A stretch of 64,000 nt of DNA. It comes from Doris montereyensis (taxonomy: Eukaryota > Mollusca > Gastropoda > Nudibranchia > Dorididae). The stretch covers positions 111,001 to 175,000 of the forward strand of contig JAXRKP010000151.1 of NCBI GenBank assembly GCA_037039925.1, in the 5' to 3' direction. Shown piece by piece: positions 11,582-49,679 of this stretch. The notes below the pieces were generated by a model that did not search any database, was not told where the DNA came from, and worked only from the letters and a program-made list of their open reading frames with translations. Each line of letters starts with the position of its first letter. Within the stretch, counting starts at the first letter, position 1. The translations under genes and the position numbers were made by a program.

Positions 11582-12517
11582 CTCCTGATGCTAGGAGTGG
11601 CTAAAAATAGAATTACTTGACTTTTTATAATAGTGCTATATGAGTTTAAATTATTATGATTTTGTGCATTTATTCTTGTGTCTCAGGAGATAATTTTAGT
11701 GAGAAAGAAGTCACTCAGCTTGAAAAGAATTGTTACTGATCATTTTTTTCATGATTCTCTGCTTTTGTACAGACTACATTTCCAAGAATTTGAGTTTTTC
11801 AATTTTTTCCTTTTAAAGGAGCTATAATGATAAGTGGCACAAGGGTATATGGAAATTCTTTGGTGCATATATAAAGGATAACTATCAAATGAAATGTAGT
11901 GACAAAGAGGAAAGACAATCTTACATAACACCCTTTAACATCTTTTTAGCAAAAATAGTGTCATGCTTTTTGTGATGGCAATGCAGGTGGTCTAGTCTGT
12001 TTTGTAAGCCGAATTCTGGTCATCTCATCTCTTGTCACTTTTATTTCCACTATACATTAAAAAAGAAAAAAGTGTGTTTTTTTAGATGCAATGAACCCTA
12101 TATGCACAACACAATTTTTCTGAACTCAATGGAGATAGATTTTGGCTATCTTCTTGGGTTTCTGTGAAATGTGGACACTACTGATTTTCCTGCCTTTGTA
12201 CTTAAGACAATTCACAAGCTTAATTTATTTACTACATTTTGATAAGTGTTCATAGTAATGATATATGAGATGATATATTTGAAAGAACTATTTGAGAGTT
12301 TACATCTCAGTTATTTAAGTCAATTAGGTATTTCTGTAATTCAGATCACATACAAATCTCTGTCATTTCTTATTTATTGTTCAACCATACCATCTAACTT
12401 GTCTTCATTTGTTTGACAGTTTAATGTTACATTTGTAATTGTTGTTGGGTTTTTCCCCTCCCAAGTATGAATCAGGTATGATATAATGACACAACGTTGT
12501 CGAGAAAATCTCATGGA
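11582..12517. other. 3' flank of the kelch gene, no gene seen
   Basis: AT-rich sequence following the stop. Part of it is presumably 3' UTR, but no convincing AATAAA signal and downstream element could be fixed. No repeat family was recognised. Confidence 0.5.
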
Positions 12518-12519
12518 TA

Positions 12520-13375
12520 CAGTGCAATCCCCGCTAACGACATCTCCGAATAACGACAATCCCCCGATAGCGACATGGATCCCTGGTCCCGTTTTTTTTT
12601 TTTGCTATATATCATTAGTAAAAAAACCCTCCAAATAGCGACGTGAAACCTCCCAATAACGACATAAGTCTAGCCGTAAACACTACATTTGACATGAAAA
12701 TTTGATCAATATTGACAAAATTGAGACGTATTCTTAGCAATGAAAACACTTCTTTTTTCGGCCAATGACAACGTGTGAAACCCCATGTTCTTAGCCAATG
12801 AAAACACTTCTTTTTCGGCCAATGACAATGCTACATCAAGTGCTTCAAATGTTCCTATTACTGACGCGGCGACTGACTGTGGGGTATCTGTTGATACCAT
12901 TATTGACAGCATCAAAGAAAAAGAGCAGCAACCTGACGACGATGACGCAGACGACGACGAACCTGACCCACTTGTGACAGGCAGTGATGCGCACACGGCA
13001 CTACAAACCCTAAAACGTTTCGCCCTGCAACACAAAGATGGTGACCGGTTATTTGGCTTGCTGTTTGAGATGGACGAGCAAGTGGCACACATGGTTAACA
13101 GCTCCAAGGTGCAGTCTGGCATAAGAGATTATTTCTCCATCTCTGAGGGTACCAAGGCCGTGACAACAACCAGCTAGTAAACCCATCTGCTGGCTCTACC
13201 AACCCCACCCCCAACACACCGGCCCTTTTCAGGACCCTACCACATCTTCCCAATTGACTAGCCTCACTCGTAACGCCCCCTTTCGCCGCCATTTTGAAAA
13301 ATTCTGAATAACGACACCCCGATAACGACATGATTGTTCGGTCCCGAGCAATGTCGTTATCGGGGGATTGCACTG
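12520..13375 (+). mobile_element. Tigger/pogo-type DNA transposon, internally deleted
   Basis: The terminal inverted repeats start CAGTGCAATCCCC on both ends, with sub-repeats of TAACGACAT, and TA duplications lie at 12518-12519 and 13376-13377. The inside keeps only the C-terminal end of a Tigger transposase (12785-13177). That end has an acidic stretch, then ALQTLKRFALQH and SGIRDYFSI, which correspond to the family's 'AL..L..Y...' and terminal 'TLDxFF'-like motifs. The DDE catalytic core is missing, so it could only move in trans. A ~59-bp direct duplication lies near 12735-12830. Confidence 0.85.
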
Positions 13376-13651
13376 TATGATATTGTCTTCATGAAGAAGA
13401 TTTCAAAACATTATTACCATCATCTGTAAAGTCATGTCTTCATTATTGCCGTTAACTATTTGTTGGGTGTTAAAATTTCATAGATGGAAAAACTGTCTAG
13501 AATTGAAGTTCACTATGTATTGAAGTCATTACAACCATCTAATGTTCATTGAGGTTTAATGACATCTGTGCCGGTTCCAGGGAAAAAGATCAATACATCC
13601 AAAGATCATTACAACTGACTTCACTACAAGCGGAATCAACTGTAGTAAGTG

Positions 13652-13920
13652 ATCATCAGTTCACTTCTGTTTGATAACATCACCCATATTTAAATCAGTA
13701 GGATGTATGTATGTTTGTTTACAGGTATATATTTTGTGTGTGTGTGTAAGTTTGACTTCATGTGTAATATATCGCTGTAATAGGTCATTATCAGTTCACT
13801 TCTGTTTGATAACATCACCCTTATTTAACTTAGTAGGATTTGTGTATGATTGTTTACATGTATATGTGTGTGTGTGTGTCTGTGTAAGGTTGACACCATG
13901 TATAATATATAATACATTAT
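13652..13920. repeat. Tandem duplication, 135-bp unit x2
   Basis: The segment beginning at 13652 with TCAGTTCACTTCTGTTTGAT recurs at 13787-13920 with about 85% identity by eye, including an internal TG run in each copy. Confidence 0.8.
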
Positions 13921-16900
13921 TATGTAACTTCAAATTAAGCTTGACTTTTATTTCCACAATGTGGAGTTCTAAGAATGTTTCTGTGTTCTCATCACCTCAT
14001 TTTATGCATTCTATAATACGTCAACATGGTATTTACATACACCGTTTTTATCTTTCTTTATATTTAAGTCAAATTTTTATGATTTGGTTTTAAAATCACC
14101 AACCCTGTTAAGAAGCATTTCACTTCTGTATAAACTTATACCAATGCTCAACTTTGTTTCTTTTTTTCTCTTGTTTTTTTGTTGAAAATTTACATACGTT
14201 TTATCTACAGATATAGATCCTTTTGTACACATATTTACTAAGCTTTTCCCCTCTTTGACTTCTTCTTTTACATTGCACCCACCACCTAGTGACTTTATAT
14301 GTCCAGAGACGTTTTACAGGTTTTTCAGCGCCTTCTAAGTTTAAAGCCTCAATTGTTCAGAGTTGTCTTTGGTCTATTCATTTTCTGAGATTAAAATTAT
14401 CCTATTTTTACTTGTTTTTGTTTTGAGCAAGATGGCCTTTAAGGGTTTCTTCTTTTTCTACTTCTTCACGTCTGTGAAAAACCTTTGGTTTTAGATGACC
14501 AATATACAGTTACATCTTTTGTCTTAATAAGTTGTTAGTTAATAGTAGTCTCCTAGATGTGTCATCATCATCATCACATCATCCAAAGCGTGTGAAAGCT
14601 GCGAGTTCCCCAGGGACCCCTTGTGCCAATGGTTATAGAATCGATGATGTTTTAAAGTCATCACAGTCTAAATATTAAATCTCAGTTTAGCCCAAAAAAA
14701 TGCAGATAGGACGTTTTTAATCCCTGATAGTGAATTAGACAGCATAATATGTCTGAACAACCAGGTCATTCTTGCTAACCATCTCTTGCCACATTGTCAT
14801 ATTTATTCTGTTTTATTGGGTTTTTATGTTTTTAATTATTTTTAAAATTTACAAAATTATACACATTTTATTTACAAGCCTTTTCAATGGTGCATAATAA
14901 TTTATGTTTATAGGTAGTTTTGTTCCTTTGTATTTTAAGTACTTTGATTCACTCTCCCTTTCTTATTCTATAAGAGAGAGAAGATGTAAAACATACAGAT
15001 GTCGGCATTGATTTTTAAAAGATAAGCCACTTCAGTATGGAACCTCTGCCTAAAAATGTGTTTCTTCAGGTGATGATTTACCATGATCACGTTTGATTTT
15101 GGAGACTATGAATTCACTTTGTATTAATGGAATGTACTTCTGTAAATATATACATTGTATATACGTCTTTAAAGGATCTTTATCAAAATTAAATTTATAT
15201 TTTTATATTTTATGGAGTGATGTTTTTCCCAAAAATGTATGTGATAGGGGGATGTTTGATTGTAAATTTTTCACATTATGAATGATGTACTGTTTGAAAG
15301 AAAATTGCTGTCCTAGTCAAAGTGATAAGCAATGATAGTATTGATACTAGGTTAAATGCATTAAATTGGTTGAAGTTGTGCCGGACAAAACCTTTGTGTT
15401 TACCAAAGATTTGAAACCATGTAGAACAGAGTATCCTTATAGATCATTCTATAAAGAAAAGGAGTGAAATGTTTCAGCTGTTGTGTCTATGGCAAAGCAA
15501 CAAGAGTATTTTATCTTCCCTTTAAATGATCAGAACTGTTATTTTTGTATATATGGAAGTGACTTTATTTTCTTCAAAATTTTATTTATTTATTTTGCTC
15601 CCCAAGACTAAGATACAGTTTGTGTCGTATCGCTATTCAAGATACTGCAAATTATATTGGGACTTGGGTTTAGTTATTTATTGGGTTTTTTTTATAGATT
15701 GTAGATTTGTCTTGAGGAAAGCGCTATAGAAATAGAAGCATATTTTATTATTATTATTACTACTTTATAGAAGCGTACTTTATTATTACCCAATGCAATT
15801 CCCTTATACTTATACAATTCCATGACCCTCAACTTAAAATCATATTTTATCTTTTGCGTGTAATTATAAATCAAACTCAGTATATCAGGTTATTTTATTT
15901 GATTATTTTTGTGTGTTTTCCCATAATAAAAAAAATAAGGTGGGTGGGTTTATTCAGCTTGCAGGCTTGATTGTTTGCAGCATTCATCTTGTTTTGACTA
16001 CTTTTAGGTTTGTGCTTGGTTGCGCTTCCTATCTGTCTCTGTCTCCCTCTCAAGTCTCACTCTGTCTTGTCTTTTTCTGTCTCTCTGCGGGCAATTGGCG
16101 GGCACTACTGGGTAGGTCCTAATTCTTTCCGTTCACTCTTGCAAGTGTCTTTTGTCTTGCTGTTTTCTCTTTATTCACCCTGAGATTGCCAAACATGGTG
16201 AATGGGGTACATTTTAACGAAACAAGAAACAAACAAACCCTGTGGGAAGTTATCTGGGAGTGCTTTCGTTTCTTGACATAATGTTGCAGAAGTCTAAATG
16301 TAATGTATTGAATTCGAACAAACTATGTGATTTTGCTAAGAGAGGGGAAAGACTTGAAATGCTTTAAATAAAATGGCATGACTAGGTAAATAACAAAGGA
16401 AAATCAGTGATATCATGTTTTTATGGAGATACAGGTTGTATATTTTTCCAGTACTTAGATTCTTAGTAGATATTTACCAAATATTGACACATGTCTTCAT
16501 GTTTATTTCACTGATTTCGTAATCAAGTCTCTGTGATATCTATATCCTTGTATATGAGACCGTGACAAAAGATCATTGAAACTCTCCTGCATGTGGTTTG
16601 TGTCTACTTCAAAGTTTCCTTGTTGATATTTTGCTAATTTGTATTGATTTATTTATTAAAACATGAATAAAGTGATAACTAACATAATGTGTTGTTTTGT
16701 ACGGGTCCATGCTAAGGAAATCATTTAAAATGGGTGTGAAAGACTGTTTTAGTTTTAGCCAAGTTTTAGAAAAGTTGTTTTGACATGGTGTATTTGGGTT
16801 AACAAATTCATTTGCATGCTGAGAATTTGACAAAAGCTTTAGTTATTTTTACTTTGGTTCTCTCCTCTCTATGATTTAGCCAATAAAATTTACTGATTTT

Positions 16901-18590
16901 GTTTTAAAAAGCTGTTTAAAGTAACACACATTGTAGATTGTGATGCAGTATGTCCTTTACTTAAATATTTCCAGGGAGGCCTAATATCTTAAGTGATTCC
17001 TTTACTTCAAATTTACCGATAATATTTGCAGAGAAGAAAAAAAACTTTTTTCAAATATGTACTTTTACATAAAGAAAGGAAAGTCTACATAATCACAAGA
17101 AACTATGAACATGACTTTTGCCTGCCTGTATGTCCAAACATCAGGATGGACTAAACGCAACCTATGACAATGACCCAAACCTTGAAGCAGGGACCATGAA
17201 TAATCTTTTTACAATTGTTTTTTTGAATGTGAACATTGATGCTAAATAGTATACAAAATCTTATACAGATAGGAAAACATTCAAATTTGATATTTTCAAT
17301 TAGTTTTTACAACCCCTTTTATCACAGCCTCATACATGACTGTTTTCCAACTTCTTCATATTTTCTATTAAAGGTTCATCAATATTTTTTAATCATATAC
17401 AACATCAAACAAAGCATTCTTTGTTTCTTAAAGAATACTGTTATTTATGTCATTCTATGAATCGCTAATATTTGATATCAGGAAATATTTATTTATTGTC
17501 GAAGAATATTGAGAAAATGTTTTCTGTTCGAGTCTTTGAATGTGAGCATGTTGCTAACAAAGATTTGGAGTTTTTAAATCATTATCAATTTTTTTGCATT
17601 ACCTAAATTTATTCAATGAGGTTTTCTTTTGTTATTTTAATGGATTGAGAGTTGGTCAATACACATTTTATGAACTTCCAGAAAGTAGCATGTTTCTGGA
17701 ATCTATTCAATAACAAATTTCCTTGAAAGACAAGTTTTTTCTTAAATGCGCAAAAAGATGATATATACAGTAGAAGTAGTGGTAGTAGTAATAGCAGTAG
17801 TTCTTGTTCTAGGTGTAGTAATAGTATTTGTTAATATTATTATTATTATCATCATCATATATCAACATCATCATTATTGTAATTATTATTATTGTTATTT
17901 CAATTTTTTTAGGGTACTGATACTAGTGATAGAGTATATAAATCTGCTCTGACATTGAGTCTTGATACCCAAGTTGTGTATTTCAGAGTATTCAAAATTT
18001 GCTTTTGAGTCTCTCTGTGATGCTTCAATCATGATTTATCATTAATGGTAAAAATACATTCATTTTGTACCACTGTGTTTTTTACTTAGTGTGTACATTT
18101 AATTCAAAATTAAGATGACAAATTAAATCTTTTAAACTTCTAAATGCCTTCCTGTGATTATTTACTCTTATTTTTGAAAAAAACTATATATTTTTCTATA
18201 TACTATATATATTTAGAGATATTGACCGTAGTAGATCTTGCCTTATTGTCATTCCCAAATGTTCTTTTAAGTTGTACCCTTCTTCCCATTTAAAGTTAAA
18301 TGTAATCTCCTGCATAATTTCCGTTTCTTTTTTTCATCATGTGCATTTGTAGCTCATTGAGAATTGCTTTGAATAGCTGTTATACACAGCATATTCATGA
18401 CTAGTACTACCTTGCTATAGTTCAAATAAATTTTAAAAATTACAGCTTATATTAAATCTATAATCTTTCATAAATGTATATAACTTTTATATAATCAAAG
18501 GATCATACATTCAAGAAAATTTGCTGAACTTTGAAAAAGTTCATATATCGGTGTACACAATCGGATCCCAACTATCCTCATTTTCTGTCA
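13921..18590. other. AT-rich intergenic DNA, no gene seen
   Basis: No coding exon with conserved motifs and splice sites was recognised on either strand. It contains an R2 repeat at 16085-16212, a GCGCTATA tail with an ATT run at 15719-15763, and ATT/ATC trinucleotide tracts at 17830-17900. The ATG-started open frames are short and low in complexity. Confidence 0.6.
16085..16212 (-). repeat. Short interspersed repeat R2, copy b
   Basis: Same orientation as the copy at 9576. The reverse complement gives CAATCTCAGGGTGAATAAAG and CAAGAGTGAACGGAAAG, then CCTACCCAGTAGTGCCCGCC. Confidence 0.7.
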
Positions 18591-18720
18591 CTTTTTTTTT
18601 TTTTTTTCTTAAAGGAAAAATTTTAAAAGTCAACCATAAGCATTGAAAATCTGCTCCACTCCAAAGACGTTCATGATAAAAATCTATTAAATCTTTTGTC
18701 TCAGAATAATCCCCTTAACT

Positions 18721-18905
18721 TCGTGTGATGTCGTACATGTGCTTGTGATGTCATAGAGTTGCTTATGTGATGTCATAAAGGTGCTTATATGTCATAGAGG
18801 TGCATGTGTGATGTCATAGAGGTGCTTGTGTGAGTGTTTGTATGATGTCATAGAAGTGCTTATGTGATGTCATAGAGGTGCTTATATGATGTTACAGAGG
18901 TGCTG
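18721..18905. repeat. Minisatellite of about 22-24 bp built on TGATGTCATAGAGGTGCTTA
   Basis: Eight or so imperfect head-to-tail units, each with TGATGTCAT (one base from the CRE octamer TGACGTCA) followed by AGAGGTGCTTATG. Confidence 0.85.
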
Positions 18906-19029
18906 CATTGACAGAGGGGCAAAGGCCTGAATTTTAATGACTGTCCGTCTTCATCTTTATGACATGCTTACCTCGAGTTTGATTCTAATTTTAACAAAAG
19001 TTCATCTTTTGTTGTGATAAGATGGTTGT

Positions 19030-19031
19030 CC

Positions 19032-19065
<34 letters not shown>

Positions 19066-19072
19066 GTTATCA
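19030..19072. repeat. (TTA)n microsatellite
   Basis: About eleven perfect TTA/ATT units. Confidence 0.95.
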
Positions 19073-19633
19073 AGACTTGCTCAGGATTCAGTTATTAATG
19101 CAATTTAAACTACTGGAACATTTTAATTTATTTAGTTTTGATTGATATTATACACTGTTTATCACACATCTAATAGTAATCGGCTGTGACTGTGACTGTC
19201 ACTCTCAGACTGTAACAATTTCATGTTAACCGTTCATTTTGTATTTCATTATATTTTTCATATTCATTTTATTCTCTTCATATCAATATACATACATGAA
19301 TATTAAAGTAAAAGCATAATTTATATGACTTCAATAAAATTCTATAACATAAAGAATGATGTGTTTATTATTTAACCCTTGTAAGGCTAACCTGCCAGCT
19401 GACCTCAATATCGATCAATAATCTCGTTCTGCTGTGTACGAGGGCTTCCGCACGTAGCACCGATAAGTTTTCTCGCCCCGCTGACGAGGCTGCCACGCTT
19501 GACCACGGCGTACCTGTGATTATTGTGATTGTTTTTTATCTCGGTTTAGTTAGGCGACGTAGTGGGCAATTCATTTTGTTATCGTTATTGTCGTGTTTAA
19601 ATTGCATTGTTTACTAACAATAACATATATTAC

Positions 19634-22260
19634 AGCCTACTTTTATTGAACATGATTGACATGGAATAATACTGCAGTTGGCCCATAACTAATGAAGAAT
19701 ATGAAAGGTCTTATACTTGTTTTGGAAAGTTTACTCAATTTCAGTGATTTTGTTGAGCCCATCTTATTTAAACACGACATAGTTACAGTATTGTCAACTC
19801 TCACGTGAAATTTTCTTGTGAGTGTTTAAAAAATTATCTTAATCCCAAGAAAACAGCCATCATCTCAAGTTCATTTATATGCATTGCTTTTATTTCTTCA
19901 TTTGTTGACCATAAACCCTCAGTCTTATTATTGTTTAAAACTGCACCCCATGCAAGTAGACTGGCATCTGTTGTTATTACAACATCTGGGTCTTGTCTTA
20001 TGATTAGGGAAAAGATGTTTCTACATTCTGTTTCCACCAATGTATTTCCTCCAACGCATCTTTTGACAGCTGCATCTTATTATCCCAGTTGAATTTGTTA
20101 AATTTCAATGCTTTCATTTTTTCACCCTCAATTATTTTATAGTGTAGGGGTCCATAAGGTACTGCAGGAAAACTAGCTACTAACAATCCCAAAAGACTTG
20201 CTATGTCTCGTATGGAATTGTGGTGATTGTTGGCAATGATTTAGTAGCAGCAGTTCTTTATTGAGTCAGTTCTTTTTTTGAGTTAATCTTACAACCATGT
20301 CCCTGGAATTTATGATAAATCCCAAATACGTTATTTCTTGAGTCAGCACAAATATATAAATTTGTCTGGATGCACTACAATTACTACAAACCCATTTTTT
20401 AAAAATTGTCTACCGTGTCAGCAATGTTAAGCAAACAATCGGCTCTGCTCTCCCTAAAGCAAAGAGTCATCAAGATGTCCAGTACTTAAGTGCCCCCGGC
20501 CATGTATATATGCATAAAGCGGTTTTAAAAGTTTAGTGAAACAGCGAGGGCATTGGGCCAAACTGTTGCAATAACAAGTGTACAGTGATAAAGGTTTCAC
20601 GCCAAAAGAATTTTAGATATTTTTTGGTCTTCTGGGGCAATCGGTACACTGTAATAGGCGGACACCAGGTCAACAGTAGCCATCCAACAACCTTTACTTA
20701 CAAGGTTTAAGGCAGCTGAGAATGTTTCCATTTTAAACTTTTGATAGTGTACATTCGTGTTAAAATCCTTTAAGTGCAAAGTCATTCTCAAAGAACTGTC
20801 GCTTTTGGGTCTCGTAGAAAGAGTTCAGAAACATATTCGCTGAATTCATGTTCTGCTTTAATAATTATTTGTTTTCACACAAGCTCTTAATTTCCAAATC
20901 AATGGCTTTTTTTTCTCCTCTTCGTTCATATTCTTGCTTAGTTCTTTTGATTTTCTAACAGTCGGTATTTCATCAAGTTCTATCTTAGTGCCTTCTACCA
21001 TTTGTAAGATAGAATCGTCCGACGTTAATTTTTTCCATTGGTCAATGTGATTCGCAATACGACCGGCTTTAAAGTGCTTTTGCTTTATTTACCAACAATC
21101 GCCTCAATTGGCCGGGTTGTGCCACACACACTTCATCTTTACGTACCTTTATTGTGTGTTCCATCGTGCGTGCGTTTGTTTCTGTCCGTAGTAGCGGCCG
21201 TGGGATTGCTTCGCCATTTTGTTTGGCCACGAGACATTTGGTTCCGTCCTCTTGTCACCTCTCTTCGACTTTGACCTAAAAAAAGATCCACTTTGGCCTT
21301 GATATGACGACACACGAGCAGTTGTTTTCAACCTATATTCTTCTCCTACTTCTTTTATCGTGTTTTTTTATATTGTCGCCGTACAACCAATTTACCCTGT
21401 CCGTCTGTGTGTAAGTCATCGCTTTCATATCGGACGGCAAGTCAAAGCGCTGTTTTTCTTTCCTTTGCTGTGCCAACTTTTGTTGTGTGTGACCCAAAAT
21501 TGAGACACAATCCATCAGCGTTTTTACTGCTGATTTTAGGAGGCTGTTGTCTTTTAACTTCTTAGCCTCTTCACTGACAATGTCAGCACATGTTGCCATT
21601 GCCGCTGTTACCTTAGCTAGGCTTTTTTGTGTTGCATACTTTCATATCTGATTTCCTGGTTTCTGGATATTCCAAATCTCTCGGTTTGTCTTTTTTACCG
21701 TGAGCGTATTGCAATTTTCCGTCCCTCGTCTTTGTGTAAGTCAAATTTCTCCTTTGACTTTACCAAAGTTAGTGGTTCAGATTCAGAAAACCTTTTTTGA
21801 ACATATTTGGCCAGGTTATCCGATACAGGTGGCCCAACTACATCCTCAAGCTTATTTTCATCGGCTGCCTCAGCAAACCAGTCTTCTTCCTCTTTGTCAT
21901 TGTTTGCCATCCATATATTTTCCAATTCTTCCGAGGACAGAGCCTTATCTTTCTCTTTTTGGCCCAAAGTTTTCTTTTTGTCTTTTAACAATTCTTATAT
22001 CATCATCTGATGAGGAGCCCGAGGATGAGGAAGATAATGGTGATCGCTTCCTCTTCTTTTTGTTTTTCACCATTTGCAGCAAGTCTTCCATAACCTCGTC
22101 ATTCTTTTTAGTACCTCAGAAAGGATTTTCTCATTTTGTCCCATTGTTTCGGAATCTGAGATACCATTGGTTTATTTGTTTGATTTTCATTGACAGTTTT
22201 CGTCCCTCGTTCCAGTGGTAGGAGAAACTGTCTGACTCGTCATTAGACATGTTGGCAGAA
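19634..22260 (-). mobile_element. DIRS-like (tyrosine-recombinase type) retrotransposon, decayed
   Basis: The minus strand runs from a gag-like part to RNase H. At 22250-21330 are charged, Ser/Asp-rich pieces and LKDNSLLKSAVKTLMDCVSI followed by QQKLAQQRKEKQRF. At 20791-20597 is RT (KGCWMATVDLVSAYYSVPIA). At 20192-20004 is the linker FPAVPYGPLHYK, and at 20040-19830 the RNase H start (VVITTDASLLAWGAVL, HINELEMMAV). At 19806-19635, one frame away, VRVDNTVTMSCLNKMGSTKS continues RNase H. The T-D-A-S-x-x-x-W-G and V-D-N-T blocks and the FPAVPxGPLHY linker are DIRS hallmarks. No tyrosine recombinase, methylase or terminal repeats were found. Many stops and frameshifts make it dead. Confidence 0.8.
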
Positions 22261-22261
22261 C

Positions 22262-24244
22262 CAATTTGTCTGTTGAAATTAAAGAAAGAACCAAATAACA
22301 CAAATTAGTGGATAATATTTAGGGTCTGCATTTGATACTTACGAAGATAAACTTGTGTCATTCGCTTTTGCCCAGAAGCTTTAGCGACATATTCGTTTTG
22401 CCCTGAAAACTTTAACGGTATTGATAATAAAATGATATTGATTATATGGTAGACTATGTGCCAAATCGCTTTTGCCCACAAAGCTTCAATGATAGTTCTA
22501 TAATTTTCAAGCTACTCAAAACAATTGTTTTGATAGAATTAATCGATAATTGAACTTTTTGACCCAAAAGGCTTTACAAAATTCAATTAGCCACAAATTA
22601 TAAATATTGTAAAGTTTTATTTTGAATGCGCTCGCTCATAAAACAATAGTTAAACACATTCAATCACAATATCTTCCGTGTGTTTATCACAAATTTCGTT
22701 ATTTCTCGTGATATTTTCCTGAAACTTCTTTCTTCAAGTACATAAAGAATCAATTCATTGAAAAATATGCACTTCCCTTTCCTGAAAAACTTATCCAGAC
22801 TGGAATCTGTGTTGAAATCCACCCCTCAGCACGAGAAATTGAACAAATTCAAACAGCCAATGTGAGCGAAAAATGTCTGTTTGACTCGTTCGGCGTCCTA
22901 CACAAAAGTGACTTGTGACACGCCGTGCGCATCACTCATCCTGCCAGACGCAGTGAACTGTCGTCAGTAAGCTAAAATTGTAGTGATCTCAGGGTGAATT
23001 AAGAGGAAACAGCAAGATTAGAGTCACATAAAGGAGTGAAAGGAAAGAAGTATGCGCCTAGAGCTGTCGTAAGATGGGAGTGAGCGCTATAGAAATGAAT
23101 TATATTATTATTATTATTAAGTAAGATCTACCAGTAGCTCCCACCAACTAAGCACATTCCACTGATTAGACAGAAATATCCATCATTTTTTTCTGTAGCT
23201 AAAAACCATCACTTGATCCGAGGAAGGCTGGATCAAACACAAGTCCTCTGAGGCGGACAATAAATTTCAAAAGTCCTGTGTACACAATTTAAAGGACTGC
23301 CTTATTCAAAATTCAGACATTGTACCTATATCCCTGTTAACAGTAGATATGGACAAACAAAGAAATAAAATTGACCATCTGAATTTGCAGTACAGTACAT
23401 GGTAATTACATTACATGTTTTGAACATTATCACCATGCCACAAAATGTAGACCAATGAAAAAGTAAAGTAATTTTTTTTAAATATTCTTTATTATGTTCA
23501 CATGCTTATCTTTCAATAGAAATTATCAAATTCAAATCATTGAAATATGGAAAGTAAGTAGAGCACTTCAATAATTGATGGGAAAACATCTATTCATGTC
23601 AATGAAGGGGGTGAGCTTTTATTTCAGTCATACTTCAAGTTAATGTCTTTGTTTTGAACTTAAGTTTCCCGACATCTTCATTCAAAGACACATGCAAGTA
23701 TAATGCATTCATGGCATCAACATTTAGAAGTAAAATCATTCCACTATTACATGTGATCAAAGTTATGTCACATGATTGTTTAACAGATATCATGATTAGG
23801 AAGAAAGATTGATAGCATAAATAAATCAAGGCATAAATTAACAAATGCATTAATGTAAAACATTATGATGAACTAAATCAAGCTAAAATCAGTTTTAAAG
23901 GGCTGTGAGACATTACATGCTATGCACTAATTTGGTAATATTCAAGCCGCTGTTACACATATTATGTTTAGTTTCTCGAGGTAAAATATTGACAGAAATA
24001 TTATCCTAGAAAGCATGTTCACAAAATGCCTTAGAGGTTCAAGACCTTAGTTGGAAATGGGAAAAACAGCATTCTGTCACATAACCGTATTCAAGTTTTG
24101 AATAAATAATACTAATGTTTCCAAATCATGTTCAAATCATTACCATACTCAAAATAACACAAACGATAATCTTACAAAGAACAATTTTAATAGGGTGAAA
24201 GATCCAGGGTTTTCAATTAAATAATTTTTCTTTTTTCCTCTCTT
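22262..24244. other. Region between the DIRS remnant and the VPS41 stop
   Basis: It holds three imperfect copies of a TTCGCTTTTGCCC-AGCTTTA motif at 22350-22500 (possibly the leader of the DIRS element), an R2 repeat at 22980-23120, and AT-rich DNA that probably includes the VPS41 3' UTR. No other gene seen. Confidence 0.5.
22980..23120 (+). repeat. Short interspersed repeat R2, copy c, with GCGCTATA/ATT tail
   Basis: GTGATCTCAGGGTGAATTAA and GAGGAAACAGCAAG, then GGAGTGAAAGGAAAG. It ends CTAGAGCTGTC...GAGCGCTATAGAAAT followed by ATT units. Confidence 0.8.
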
Positions 24245-49133
<24,889 letters not shown>

Positions 49134-49679
49134 GTTTGTAAAGATGTAAGCATGTAATGATAAAAAAGGGGCATCGATGTCACATGACAGTGCATTTAGT
49201 GTATTTTTAGCTTTAGTGGGAGGGGTCAAGGGGCAAGGCAATTCCTTGTTATTTTAGTTTTCCATTGCCTCGTTCTGAGCCCGCATTCGCCATTGTTGTT
49301 TTCTAAGGAATTTGTGTCACTTTTGTTGGGCATTTCTCAGGTAGGTGGGACATCAAAATATTATTTATGACGACCCGTCATTAACATAATTTATTAATTA
49401 TATGAAATTTGAATATAGAAATGTTTAAGAAGACATATCTTAAATTTTTTCTTCTCTTTGTTTTCATGTTTTGCCTTGCATTGTCTGCAAGGACTGCATC
49501 TTCGAATTATCTGCGAAAACTGTTTTTAGATGGAGGAAAAGGATTGGTGTCAACGGAGAGAATTATCATAATTTATTTAGTTTAGTCTGGCGTCGCTCTG
49601 ATGGCTTTGTGGTCAGGAGAGTTGCGTCACGTGTCCTTGTTTACATTTAAACTGTTCACCGTCCTACGACTAAAGATCA

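Noticed and set aside
18721..18905. CRISPR-like array
   Set aside because: Units are contiguous and degenerate with no spacers, and the genome is eukaryotic.
21700..22221. 173-residue plus-strand open frame
   Set aside because: Antisense of the gag-like part of the DIRS remnant.
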